Assembly: GCF_042684665.1 (NCBI RefSeq) | Contig: NZ_JBHULY010000013.1 | Span: 124,001 to 188,000, forward strand | Reading direction: 5' to 3' | DNA: 64,000 nucleotides | From: Jejuia rubra | Lineage (GTDB): Bacteria > Bacteroidota > Bacteroidia > Flavobacteriales > Flavobacteriaceae | In this document: positions 17,812 through 26,816 of the stretch, one piece after another | How positions within the stretch are numbered: position 1 is the stretch's first letter | How the letters are laid out: every line of letters begins with the position of its first letter | Translations under genes and position numbers: made by a program | The notes under the pieces: generated by a model | Database searches by the model: none | What the model saw: only the letters and a program-made list of their open reading frames with translations | What the model was told of the DNA's origin: nothing

Positions 17812-18729
17812 ATGAAAAAGTCACTTAAACTATTTCTGATTGTTGCTGTCGTTTTCGTTGCCGTAGACAGAATTGTAAGCTATGGACTTAGGCGCATGGA
17901 AGATAAAGTAGTAACTGGCCAAGGGGTAGGAAAGGTGAACCAGTTTTTGAAAATTAAGGATTCTGCAAACCTTCTAGTTTTTGGAAGCTCTAGGGCCAAT
18001 CATCATGTAGAAAACAAAATGCTGGATAGCGCCTCATTTAATATGGGGGTAGATGGTACAAAACTAGGGCAGAGCGCAGGTTTAATCTCTACCCTAAACA
18101 AAAAAGAACAGATTATTTTGGTACACGTAGACCAGAGTACTGTTTTTGATGAGGCATATACTGCATCTGATATGCTCAACCTAATCAATATATCGGCTAA
18201 CCATAAGTCGGTAAAAGATTTGATACTTAATTTTTTTCCCGAGGAAATTTATATAACTAATACAGTTAGCTCCTATGCATATAACGGAAAAGTACTTTCC
18301 ATTTTTAAAAATTACTTTTTGCCTGATGCAGGTTATATGAAGTACGGTGGATACGACCCTTTAGTGCCTACTAGTGCACAAAAGGATATATTTGCCGCTT
18401 TATTGAAGGACAATGATTTTGTTTCGGATAAAAGAACTGAATTTAATGTCAATAGCACCGTGGATATTTTAATAGATTACATAAATAAAAAAAGTGAAGA
18501 GTTGAATTCAAGGGTGATTTTCTTCACATCTCCCTCTTTAAGACCAATCTCAGATGAGATTCGAAGCGCCACTAAAAATTATTTCGGATCAAAGCAGTTA
18601 GAGTACTACGATTATTCTGAATTTGATGACGGTAGCAAAATAGATTTTTGGAAAGATTTTACCCATATGTCAGCAAAAGGAGCACGCGCTTTTACGAAAG
18701 AGCTGGAGGTCGTCCTAAAAAGGCAATAG
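17812..18729 (+). CDS. SGNH-hydrolase-like membrane-anchored partner of the MBOAT acyltransferase (DltD/AlgJ-like role)
   Basis: A 305-residue protein with one N-terminal membrane segment (about residues 5-24) and an extracytoplasmic domain. The LLVFGSSRANHHVE segment carries the Ser of the GSSR motif and KDFTHMSAKGARAF carries the Asp-x-x-His pair (DFTH) of SGNH/DltD/AlgJ-type proteins. Such proteins work with an AlgI/DltB acyltransferase to place acyl groups on the polymer in the periplasm. It starts at the base following the MBOAT stop codon, which supports a functional pair. The exact family (AlgJ, AlgX, DltD or other) is not resolved. Confidence 0.75.
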   Translation: MKKSLKLFLIVAVVFVAVDRIVSYGLRRMEDKVVTGQGVGKVNQFLKIKDSANLLVFGSSRANHHVENKMLDSASFNMGVDGTKLGQSAGLISTLNKKEQIILVHVDQSTVFDEAYTASDMLNLINISANHKSVKDLILNFFPEEIYITNTVSSYAYNGKVLSIFKNYFLPDAGYMKYGGYDPLVPTSAQKDIFAALLKDNDFVSDKRTEFNVNSTVDILIDYINKKSEELNSRVIFFTSPSLRPISDEIRSATKNYFGSKQLEYYDYSEFDDGSKIDFWKDFTHMSAKGARAFTKELEVVLKRQ

Positions 18730-19179
18730 AGTTGGAGCAAGGGTGATTTTTGTAATTCTTTCTCGAAAAATTTAAATCTACTAAGTGTTTTTTTAATTTT
18801 TAATTAAAAAAGTAAACAGAAGTATGCTTTCAACACTTTAATATTCAAAGGAATAAAAATGTATAATTTTTATTTCTATTAAAGTTCTATAGAATGGGTT
18901 GGATTTTTATTAATTTCTCAACATCCAAAATTAAACTTCATACGTAACTATAAGCAATTGATTAAAACTGATATTTATTTAATCGATGAATTTTGTGTTT
19001 AATCGATGAAATTGCTAACAAATTTTGCGTTTCATCGAAAAAAGAGTACAGAATGTTATGTATTTCATCGAAAAAATAAGTGTTTTATCGATAATTGTTA
19101 ATTTGTGCCGTAGATTTGCATCAATTAATAATGCCCAAAAAAATTGTTAAACCCAAATTACAAAGCCTACGACATTGTT
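18730..19179. promoter_or_regulatory. Regulatory region of the lyase gene with five ATCGAT-type boxes and a TAnnTTTG promoter box
   Basis: AATCGATGAA occurs at 18981-18990 and 19001-19010. Its inverse, TTCATCGAAA, occurs at 19031-19040 and 19064-19073. A palindromic TTATCGATAA lies at 19085-19094. The CG centres are spaced 20, 32, 33 and 20 bases apart, close to whole helical turns. A -7 box TAGATTTG follows at 19111-19118, about 60 bases before the chosen ATG. The arrangement looks like a multi-site operator or activator array; the regulator is unknown. The ATCGAT-centred palindromes would suit a LacI-type protein, but that is a guess. Confidence 0.6.
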
Positions 19180-21027
19180 ATGAAATCTACTTTGCCTACT
19201 TTTAACCCAATGATTATATTTTCGTGTTTAATTATTTTGTTAACTTCTTGCAATAAGGAAGAACTTTATATTGAAAAAGAATTGCTCCAGGAAGAAGAAA
19301 TTACTACTGAGGAAGAGGAAATTGGTGAGAATGAGTTTTCCGTTACCTTAAATGAAGACTTTTATGAAACTTTTGAAAACACAGGAATTACAATAGACCC
19401 TTCTGAAAACGATGGTGAGATTACAACGGATATTATCCTATCCTACACCGACCCATCTAATGGGGTTTTATCCATAGAAAATGAGTCGGTGATTTACACA
19501 CCCAATGACGGTTTTACAGGTGAAGATTCTTTTGTTTATAAGGTTTGTGACGGAGAGACTGGATTAATTTGTTTTGAAGCCACTGTGACTATTTCAGTTC
19601 TCCCTGTTGAAGAAGATGATTTTGCGACTGAACTGAAGGCTTTCCCATCCGCTTACGGAGAAGTTTATAATATCTCAGGAGGTAGAGGAGGTCATGTTTA
19701 TCATGTCACTTCCTTAGCCGATGATGGAAGTGTTGGTACCCTTAGATGGGCAGTAAATCAACCTAGACCGGCAACCATTGTTTTTGATGTTTCGGGTGTT
19801 ATTCAGCTTAACTATAATTTAGAATTAGGAGGCAAGTGGAACCAAACCGATGATAGGCATGACAACCTTACTATTGCGGGGCAGACCGCTCCAGAAGGAG
19901 GAATTACTTTAACAACAGCAAATAATCGCACGCATGTTACTCTTAAGGATGCCAATAACGTTATTATTAGATACATTAGGCTAAGGATGCAGAAGGATAA
20001 CGAAATGGTGGCTTTTGTTATCCGCGGGGATTGGCATACGGCCAACAATATCATTTTAGACCATGTTTCCATAAGCTATGGAGGTTTGATGGCCATTGGT
20101 ATGGGAGGTAAGGGCAATTACAATTGCGTGATCCAAAACAGTTTGATAGCCGAATCAAAAACCGGTGTTCTTTTTGGTGATAGTGACCCTAACTTCCAAA
20201 ACTTTGGAAACAATAACTCGTTTAACGGTAATTTATTCTACAATGTATCACATCGCCACCCAAACCCTAATGGTAATGGTAGAATTGATGTTATAAATAA
20301 TATAATTCACAACCCATTTTACAGGCTTAATAGCAACACATTTTCGCCTAAGCTTAATCATATCAATAATTATGTTTCTGCTGGCGCATGGACAGGTATT
20401 AATTTCAGAAGAATGAATCGTGCTTTTTCAGATCACTCGACCTATAGTCAGCATGGCCCAACACAGATTTATACTTCCGGAAATATAATAGACAATGGCA
20501 TATTTACAGATGCCGATGCTGATAATAAGTTAATCTGGAGTAAATGGAATGCAGGTCTTGAGGACCAATATGCGCCAACTAAAGAGTTTGTTAATTCTAT
20601 GCATCCACTACTAGGTTCACCATGGCCAATTAAAACCGCACGGGATGCTTATAACGATGCGGTAAGAGATAAGGATAAGGGAGCATCAAAATCGTTGAAT
20701 GCCGATGGTACAGTAACACATTACAATGATCGCCATGATGCAGAATATTTTTCTAAAATGGCGGAGGGCGAAGGTGCTTATGAAGGATATAGCACATATA
20801 ATATTGGAGGAGATTTCTTCAACACCGCCAGATATAGTAGCTTTATTGCTTCAATTACCGGGACGCCTATAAATACAAGACCCGCAGATTATGATACGGA
20901 TAGGGATGGTATGGCAGATGTATGGGAAACTGCTAAGTTTGGAGATTTATCCAGAGATGGTAAGGGTGATGAAGATGGCGATGGTTATACTGACCTTGAA
21001 GAGTTCTTAAATATGGTAGATAAATAA
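19180..21027 (+). CDS. PL1-family pectate-lyase-like polysaccharide lyase lipoprotein
   Basis: Predicted to cleave a uronic-acid polysaccharide by beta-elimination at the cell surface. The start at 19180 gives a lipoprotein signal ending LLTSC followed by NKEE, acidic like Bacteroidota surface-export signals. A TTG start at 19144 would add 12 residues. Next comes an acidic linker, a cadherin/Ig-like domain (VIYTPNDGFTGEDSFVYKVC) and then the parallel beta-helix: NISGGRGGHVYHVTSLADDG, IVFDVSGVIQL, the ILDHVSISYGG catalytic-type segment and RIDVINNIIHN. The C-terminus YDTDRDGMADVWE followed by DEDGDGYTDLEEFL is a calcium-binding thrombospondin-3-like tail. Placement inside a uronic-acid polymer locus suggests trimming or release of the cell's own polymer, as AlgL does in alginate loci, although nutrition remains possible. 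Confidence 0.85.
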   Translation: MKSTLPTFNPMIIFSCLIILLTSCNKEELYIEKELLQEEEITTEEEEIGENEFSVTLNEDFYETFENTGITIDPSENDGEITTDIILSYTDPSNGVLSIENESVIYTPNDGFTGEDSFVYKVCDGETGLICFEATVTISVLPVEEDDFATELKAFPSAYGEVYNISGGRGGHVYHVTSLADDGSVGTLRWAVNQPRPATIVFDVSGVIQLNYNLELGGKWNQTDDRHDNLTIAGQTAPEGGITLTTANNRTHVTLKDANNVIIRYIRLRMQKDNEMVAFVIRGDWHTANNIILDHVSISYGGLMAIGMGGKGNYNCVIQNSLIAESKTGVLFGDSDPNFQNFGNNNSFNGNLFYNVSHRHPNPNGNGRIDVINNIIHNPFYRLNSNTFSPKLNHINNYVSAGAWTGINFRRMNRAFSDHSTYSQHGPTQIYTSGNIIDNGIFTDADADNKLIWSKWNAGLEDQYAPTKEFVNSMHPLLGSPWPIKTARDAYNDAVRDKDKGASKSLNADGTVTHYNDRHDAEYFSKMAEGEGAYEGYSTYNIGGDFFNTARYSSFIASITGTPINTRPADYDTDRDGMADVWETAKFGDLSRDGKGDEDGDGYTDLEEFLNMVDK

Positions 21028-21048
21028 TTTGAGAGAATCGAATAACTC

Positions 21049-21088
21049 AAAAAAAGAGCCCTGAATAACATTTCGGGCTCTTTTTTTT
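21049..21088. terminator. Bidirectional rho-independent terminator between convergent genes
   Basis: A run of A is followed by GAGCCC (21056-21061), a 13-base loop, GGGCTC (21075-21080) and eight T. The A and T runs extend the stem. It lies between the rightward lyase gene and the leftward AsnB-like gene and should terminate transcription from both sides. Confidence 0.9.
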
Positions 21089-21094
21089 GCTTTA

Positions 21095-22909
21095 TTAATT
21101 TTTCATTTCAACCCCAAACTCGTCGTACCATTTTCTCAATACGTATAGCTTCCAAATATTAGCAGTATGGTCTTCCATTACATTCATGTGCTCCCTCAGA
21201 AGTATTTTGAATTTTTGAACATTAAGGTTCGGAACTTTATTTAGAAAGTCATCCTCCAAGGCCTCAAGGAACTCAGTCTTCAATTCATTTCGCATCCATT
21301 CACCAATAGGTACCGAAAACCCTTTCTTAGGTAGATTAAATAGCTCTTCAGGGATATAATCCTTGAGTAAATCTTTTAATATTTTTTTTTGTTTACCGTC
21401 ATCATACCTAAACGATAATGGAAGCGTCCTGGCAAACTCTACCACCCTGTAATCTAAAAACGGACTTCTTACTTCAACAGAATAGGCCATACTCGCACGG
21501 TCAACCTTGACATTACTATCATTTTCAAGCCATAATTTGATGTTTAAGTCGGCCGCTTTTTGTAAAAATATGTTTGACCATTTTTTATAACCTTGATAAT
21601 GTTTCATATAGTCCTGCCTTTTCTCGTTTAAAAGAAAGCCTTTTCTAGAAAAAATATTTTCAATAAAATCATTTTTAGTCTTTGTGTTTAGTGCGTTCCT
21701 AACCCGATGGGAATTCATTCCAAACAGTTTTAATAAAATGGGCTGCGATAGTATTTTTCTTATGAAAAATGGAATTTCCATGATAGATTTGTTCTTGACA
21801 AGCGAGTCAAAATAACTGTAACCAATAAAGCTCTCGTCACCTCCGTCTCCCGATAGCGCAACTGTTACGTGTTCCTTGGTAACGGAGTTCAATAACAAGG
21901 AAGGTAGGGCCGAACTGTCCGCAAACGGTTCATCATAAACTTCAGTGAGTTTTGGTACCAACTTTAGGATATCGTCGGCACTACAAATAGTAGTTTTATG
22001 TTTAGAACCGATAATCTCGGCATACTGTTCGGCAATCTTGCTTTCGTCAAACTTTGGGTTTTCAAAACCGATGGAAAAGGTATTTATTTTTTCTTTTGAA
22101 GCTTCGGCAGCCAATGCCGATACAAGGGCAGAGTCAATGCCGCCCGAAAGGAAGGAGCCAATGGGTACATCAGATTGTAACCTTATTTTAACAGCATCCA
22201 GAAGTAAATCATGAAGTTCTTTCTTGGCATCCTCATAGCTAATATCACGAATTTCAACATCTTTTAGATTCCAATATTCCTGAATGTCCAATTTACCAGT
22301 ATCCAAGTTAATGGTCATGTAATAACCCGGAGGCAATTTCATAATATCTTCCGCAATTGTATATGGACTTGGGATGAACATACAGTCAAGGTAAATGGAA
22401 ATAGCCTCTTCATTAATTTTTTTGCCCTTAAGCATTGGTCTTATTTGGCTACATATTTCAATTTCCCCATCTTTAAAATAATAGTAAAACGGCTTTACGC
22501 CTAGCCGGTCTCTCGCTGAGAAAATTTCGTTGGTGTCTTCATTATAAATACTAAAGGCAAACATCCCGTTGGCTCTTTTAAGCAAATCCTTGCCCCATTC
22601 ATGATAGCCTATTAGAAGTACCTCGGTATCGCTTTCGGTTTTAAAGGTGTAGCCTAATTGTAAAAGCTCCTCCTTCAGGTCTAAATAATTATATATTTCA
22701 CCATTAAAAACAATATGAAGGTTTTTGTAGGTCATCGGCTGGTTGGACCGTGGGTCTAGGTCCAAAATGGCCAGTCTTAAATGGCCCAGAGTCACATCGT
22801 TTACCTTGTTTATTCCTGTAAAGTCGGGGCCTCTAAAAGAAATGGAATCGAGTTTTGATTTTACTTCCTTTTCCTCAAAAGGTATATTGGTTAAGTATAT
22901 GCCGCACAT
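21095..22909 (-). CDS. Second AsnB-like glutamine-dependent amidotransferase
   Basis: About 604 residues from the ATG at 22909, chosen because the class II glutaminase domain needs Cys at position 2 (MCGIYLTNIPFEEKEV). An upstream in-frame start at 22939 would bury that Cys. The C-terminal synthetase domain has the PP-loop SGGIDSA and VALSGDGGDESFIGY. It may make asparagine or amidate a sugar uronate, as suggested for the paralogue at 2648-4549. It stands alone between a shared terminator and a long noncoding gap. The two copies are clearly different in sequence, so this is not a recent duplication. Confidence 0.87.
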   Translation of the reverse strand: MCGIYLTNIPFEEKEVKSKLDSISFRGPDFTGINKVNDVTLGHLRLAILDLDPRSNQPMTYKNLHIVFNGEIYNYLDLKEELLQLGYTFKTESDTEVLLIGYHEWGKDLLKRANGMFAFSIYNEDTNEIFSARDRLGVKPFYYYFKDGEIEICSQIRPMLKGKKINEEAISIYLDCMFIPSPYTIAEDIMKLPPGYYMTINLDTGKLDIQEYWNLKDVEIRDISYEDAKKELHDLLLDAVKIRLQSDVPIGSFLSGGIDSALVSALAAEASKEKINTFSIGFENPKFDESKIAEQYAEIIGSKHKTTICSADDILKLVPKLTEVYDEPFADSSALPSLLLNSVTKEHVTVALSGDGGDESFIGYSYFDSLVKNKSIMEIPFFIRKILSQPILLKLFGMNSHRVRNALNTKTKNDFIENIFSRKGFLLNEKRQDYMKHYQGYKKWSNIFLQKAADLNIKLWLENDSNVKVDRASMAYSVEVRSPFLDYRVVEFARTLPLSFRYDDGKQKKILKDLLKDYIPEELFNLPKKGFSVPIGEWMRNELKTEFLEALEDDFLNKVPNLNVQKFKILLREHMNVMEDHTANIWKLYVLRKWYDEFGVEMKN

Positions 22910-23642
22910 GGTAGTTTCATTTTGCTGTAAAGCACGCACTTATTTTTAATAAATACAATATTAAGGCCTAAAATTCTATAAAACGACCAAAAGTCTAGTT
23001 GTTTTATACAGTGCTGTGTTCATCATGGAATTAGTCTAAGAAATGGATCTTTTTGGGAGGATGAATATGAAACAAATTCAGTATTATCAGGGGTTATTGA
23101 CAATTCTGTTCTTTTGGAATTTTTAAATATTGGACTACCAAAACTGTTAGGGCAAAGGCTACCCCAAAATTTAATTGCTTTACTATAGATTTGATACCCT
23201 GATCTTGAATTTTATTTTTCGAGAAAGTGTTTAAAAATTTTCTAATAGGATAACGCTCCTATCGACTATCTACAAAGATTTCCCATGTAAAATGTTAGGG
23301 CGTGCATTTAGCCGATTTTAATGAATGTTTTAGCGAAATAAGCAATATCTTTTATTATCGCTTTAAAACAATTGCTAAATTTACCCCATCAAACACAAAA
23401 TTAAATTGATTAATAGCAAAATGTTGATTTAATGTGTGAATGTCAAATTATAAAAAATTGCATCCTACTTCCCTCAATAGGTTTTGAATTTTAGGTAGTG
23501 ACATGAACATTTTTGAATTTTTGAAATTTTGAAATTAATTATTGATTTTGACATCTTCATCTCTTGGGGGAGGTTCAATACAATACTTAATATAATTTGA
23601 TTATTATCACAGCCTTTATTGGCTTTAATTGATAATGGATTT
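22910..23642. other. Long intergenic region without a supported gene
   Basis: About 730 AT-rich bases separate divergent genes. Only short ORFs occur; the best (ATG at 23061, 21 residues, preceded by GGGAGG) has no recognisable product. Promoters for asnB-like (leftward) and the aminotransferase (rightward) must lie here, but no clear TAnnTTTG box was found. Confidence 0.4.
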
Positions 23643-24773
23643 ATGTTGACAAAAACTAGAATATATTTATCATCACCTCACATGGGAGGGCGAGAGCAAG
23701 ATTTTGTTGCTGAGGCTTTCAGTACAAATTGGATAGCGCCCTTGGGACCAAATGTTGATGGGTTTGAAAATGACCTGAATGGTTATTTAGGGGGTGAAAA
23801 GTACGTAGCCGCCTTAAGCTCGGGAACGGCTTCAATACATTTGGCTTTAGAACTGCTTGATGTCTCAAAAGGTGATGAGGTATTGTGTCAAAGTTTTACA
23901 TTTTCAGCTTCGGCAAATCCTATAGTATATCAAGGAGCCACTCCTGTTTTTATTGATAGTGAGCCCGATACCTGGAATATGTCTCCAGAACTTTTGGAAA
24001 TAGCCATAAAGGATAGAATTGAGAAATATAAAAAGCCTAAGGCGATAATTGCGGTACATTTATATGGAATGCCGTACAAGGCAGATGAAATTAATGCAAT
24101 TGCCGAAAAGTATGATATTCCCGTAGTTGAGGATAGTGCAGAAGCATTAGGAAGTACATATTATGGACGTCCATGTAGTACCTTGGGAACCTTAGGTATT
24201 TTGTCTTTTAACGGCAATAAAATAATTACAACTTCTGGTGGAGGTGCTTTAATTGCCTCTAACGAAGCTCATAAAAAGCGAGCCATTCACCTGTCAACTC
24301 AGGCAAGAGATAATGCGCCACACTACGAACATTCTACAATAGGTTTTAATTATAGGCTGAGCAATGTTTTGGCCGGTATTGGTCGCGGACAGATGCTGGT
24401 ATTGGATGAAAGAGTCGAGGCCAGAAGAAAGAATTATGAATTTTATAAGGAAAGATTGTCTGGTCATGGCAGAATAGAGTTTTTGGAAGAGCCCAACGGC
24501 TTATTCTGCAATCGCTGGATTACCTGTATTCTTACTAAATCTTATGAAACAAGAGAAAGGATACGTCTTGAGTTATTGAAAGATGATATAGAATCACGAC
24601 CACTATGGAAACCAATGCATATCCAGCCTGTGTTCAAAGATAGTTTGCATTTTAGCAATGGAGTTTCCGAAGATTTATTTGAAAGAGGCCTTTGCTTGCC
24701 AAGTGGTTCAAATTTAACAATTAATGAATTAGAAAGAATCGTAAATATTATTTTAAAGACCCCCAACTTATGA
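23643..24773 (+). CDS. DegT/DnrJ/EryC1/StrS-family PLP sugar aminotransferase (PglE-like)
   Basis: About 376 residues from ATG 23643 (MLTKTRIYLSSPHMGG); a TTG start at 23619 would add 8. Such enzymes convert a 4-keto-6-deoxy nucleotide sugar to a 4-amino sugar. Visible are the N-terminal SPHMGGREQDFV, the ALSSGTASIHLALELL PLP-phosphate region, the Asp in VVEDSAEALGSTYYG and the Schiff-base Lys in LSFNGNKIITTSGGGAL. Its stop overlaps the ATG of the next gene (ATGA), which encodes the 4,6-dehydratase that would supply the 4-keto substrate. Confidence 0.9.
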   Translation: MLTKTRIYLSSPHMGGREQDFVAEAFSTNWIAPLGPNVDGFENDLNGYLGGEKYVAALSSGTASIHLALELLDVSKGDEVLCQSFTFSASANPIVYQGATPVFIDSEPDTWNMSPELLEIAIKDRIEKYKKPKAIIAVHLYGMPYKADEINAIAEKYDIPVVEDSAEALGSTYYGRPCSTLGTLGILSFNGNKIITTSGGGALIASNEAHKKRAIHLSTQARDNAPHYEHSTIGFNYRLSNVLAGIGRGQMLVLDERVEARRKNYEFYKERLSGHGRIEFLEEPNGLFCNRWITCILTKSYETRERIRLELLKDDIESRPLWKPMHIQPVFKDSLHFSNGVSEDLFERGLCLPSGSNLTINELERIVNIILKTPNL

Positions 24774-26728
24774 TAAAGAACTACTTTACTTACTACTCCC
24801 AGAAATATGCCTCCAAATGGCTTGTTTTTGGTATTGATTTATCCATCGTATTATTAACGTTTGTTATTGCCTACTACGTAAGGTTTAATTTCACCTTTGG
24901 TTTTGACCTAAGCCAACTGAAAATCCAAATGCCGTTGTTGCTCATAATTGCGTCGTTCAGTTTTCTATTGGTAGGGTCTTTTAAAAGTGTTATCCGACAT
25001 ACAGGATTTACAGATGTAATGAATGTGTTCAAGTCAGTGGTGCTCATGTCCATTATATCAATACTTTTTGTGTTGGTTAACAGGGTTACCGGTCTTTTAG
25101 GTAGTTTTACAATCCCGCTTTCCATAATAGTGGTACACGCATTGTTTAGTTTTGTAACGTTGTCTGGTTGCCGATTGCTCTTCAAACTAGCTTACAAACA
25201 GTTAAAAGTGCAACTATTGTCCTCAAGAAACATAATTATATATGGAGCAGGAGATTCGGGTATTTTAACCTACAATGCCTTATTGAATAATACAAGCATA
25301 AGCTATAATGTCATTTGCTTTGTAGATGATAATGAGAAAAAACAGGGTAAGCTTATTAATGGTACGCCCATTTATACCCTAGATAAGTTGAGCCATGACT
25401 TCGTAAACACTAATGGTATTGAGGAGATAATCATAGCTTCGCAGAGCATAGACTCCAGGCGACTGATTTCCTTGGTTGATAGCTTCATGAATTTTGATAT
25501 AGAAATTAAGAAAGTTCCTCCTTTTGAGACATGGATAGATGGCGAGCTTAATGCAAACCAGATCAAGCAATTTGAAATTGAGGATCTTTTGGGAAGAGCA
25601 CCAATTGAGATCGACAATCCAAACCTACTGAATGAGTTTAATGGAGAGGTTATTGTTGTTACTGGTGCAGCAGGTTCTATAGGAAGCGAATTGGTGAAGC
25701 AATTAGCAAATTTCCAAGCGCGCAAACTTATATTAATAGATCAGGCAGAATCCGCACTTTACGACTTGCAGCAGGAACTTATAAGAAACGGCAAAAATAA
25801 TTTTGTGGCCATTGTGGCAGATATCAGGGACGGTGTGAGAATTGATAGCATATTTCAGGCACACAGACCATCCATGGTTTTTCATGCCGCGGCATACAAG
25901 CACGTGCCATTAATGGAGAAGTCTCCCTATGAAGCTATAAAAATTAACGTAAACGGTACGAAGTTATTAGCGGATACTGCTTCTAGATATAACATAAAAA
26001 AGTTTGTTTTTGTTTCAACCGATAAGGCTGTTAACCCAACCAGTGTGATGGGAGCTACCAAGCGAATGGCAGAAATGTATATAAGCTGTTTGCAGAAGGA
26101 AAGCAAGACCAAGTTTATTACAACACGATTTGGAAATGTTTTAGGGTCTAATGGATCAGTAATTCCCTTATTTAAAAAACAAATAGAAAAAGGAGGGCCT
26201 TTAACATTGACGCATAAGGAAATCACAAGATATTTCATGACAATTCCCGAAGCCTCTCGTCTGGTTTTAGAGGCTGGTACTATGGGGAAAGGCGGTGAGA
26301 TTTTTATCTTCGATATGGGAGAGTCAGTTAAAATTTATGACTTGGCAAAAAATATGATTAAGCTTTCCGGGCTAAGATATCCTGAAGATATTGATATTGA
26401 AATCACTGGATTGCGTCCAGGAGAAAAGCTTTATGAAGAGTTGTTGGCAAATGGCGAAAATACACTCTCCACTTACCATAAAAAGATTATGATAAGTAAA
26501 ACGAGAGAGCTAGAGCATAATAAGGTTAAATCCGAAATAGAAGAGCTTTGCATCACTAATCGTTTCCAGAGCAACAATATTGTTATGAAAATGAAAAGTT
26601 TGATCCCAGAGTACAAATCGAACAACTCAGAATATGAGAAATTCGATACAAGAGTTAAAATTTATAAAAAAGCTAAAGGAATTTTAGATACCAATTCAGA
26701 AAATCAGGTAGAATATAAATCTATATGA
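24770..26728 (+). CDS. Membrane-bound UDP-GlcNAc 4,6-dehydratase (PglF/WbpM/CapD family)
   Basis: A 652-residue protein with four N-terminal membrane helices (roughly residues 15-130), a first nucleotide-binding domain (IIIYGAGDSGILTYNALL, near 160) and a C-terminal SDR dehydratase domain (VVTGAAGSIGSELVKQLANF, near 295). FVSTDKAVNPTSVMGATKR is the active-site region in which Met replaces the usual SDR Tyr. Family members make UDP-4-keto-6-deoxy-HexNAc. The 4-base overlap with the aminotransferase gene indicates a pathway to a 4-amino-4,6-dideoxy sugar such as QuiNAc4N or bacillosamine. Confidence 0.92.
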   Translation: MIKNYFTYYSQKYASKWLVFGIDLSIVLLTFVIAYYVRFNFTFGFDLSQLKIQMPLLLIIASFSFLLVGSFKSVIRHTGFTDVMNVFKSVVLMSIISILFVLVNRVTGLLGSFTIPLSIIVVHALFSFVTLSGCRLLFKLAYKQLKVQLLSSRNIIIYGAGDSGILTYNALLNNTSISYNVICFVDDNEKKQGKLINGTPIYTLDKLSHDFVNTNGIEEIIIASQSIDSRRLISLVDSFMNFDIEIKKVPPFETWIDGELNANQIKQFEIEDLLGRAPIEIDNPNLLNEFNGEVIVVTGAAGSIGSELVKQLANFQARKLILIDQAESALYDLQQELIRNGKNNFVAIVADIRDGVRIDSIFQAHRPSMVFHAAAYKHVPLMEKSPYEAIKINVNGTKLLADTASRYNIKKFVFVSTDKAVNPTSVMGATKRMAEMYISCLQKESKTKFITTRFGNVLGSNGSVIPLFKKQIEKGGPLTLTHKEITRYFMTIPEASRLVLEAGTMGKGGEIFIFDMGESVKIYDLAKNMIKLSGLRYPEDIDIEITGLRPGEKLYEELLANGENTLSTYHKKIMISKTRELEHNKVKSEIEELCITNRFQSNNIVMKMKSLIPEYKSNNSEYEKFDTRVKIYKKAKGILDTNSENQVEYKSI

Positions 26729-26738
26729 TTTTAAGCAT

Positions 26739-26775
26739 ATTATGACTACATTTGAAGTTTGAATGTAGTCATAAT
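26739..26775 (+). repeat. 14-base-pair perfect hairpin between the dehydratase and export genes
   Basis: ATTATGACTACATT (26739-26752) is followed by a 9-base loop and its exact complement AATGTAGTCATAAT (26762-26775). Downstream is TATGTTTTTG, only a weak T tract. It could be a partial terminator or an RNA-processing or stability hairpin that sets the level of the export proteins relative to the sugar enzymes. Confidence 0.7.
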
Positions 26776-26816
26776 TATGTTTTTGAATCCTTAAGCTTGC
26801 CCCAAATTGAATAATA

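Noticed and set aside
23061..23126. Short ORF with a GGGAGG just upstream of ATG
   Set aside because: It is 21 residues, hydrophobic and repetitive, without a recognisable pattern; chance is likely in a long AT-rich gap.
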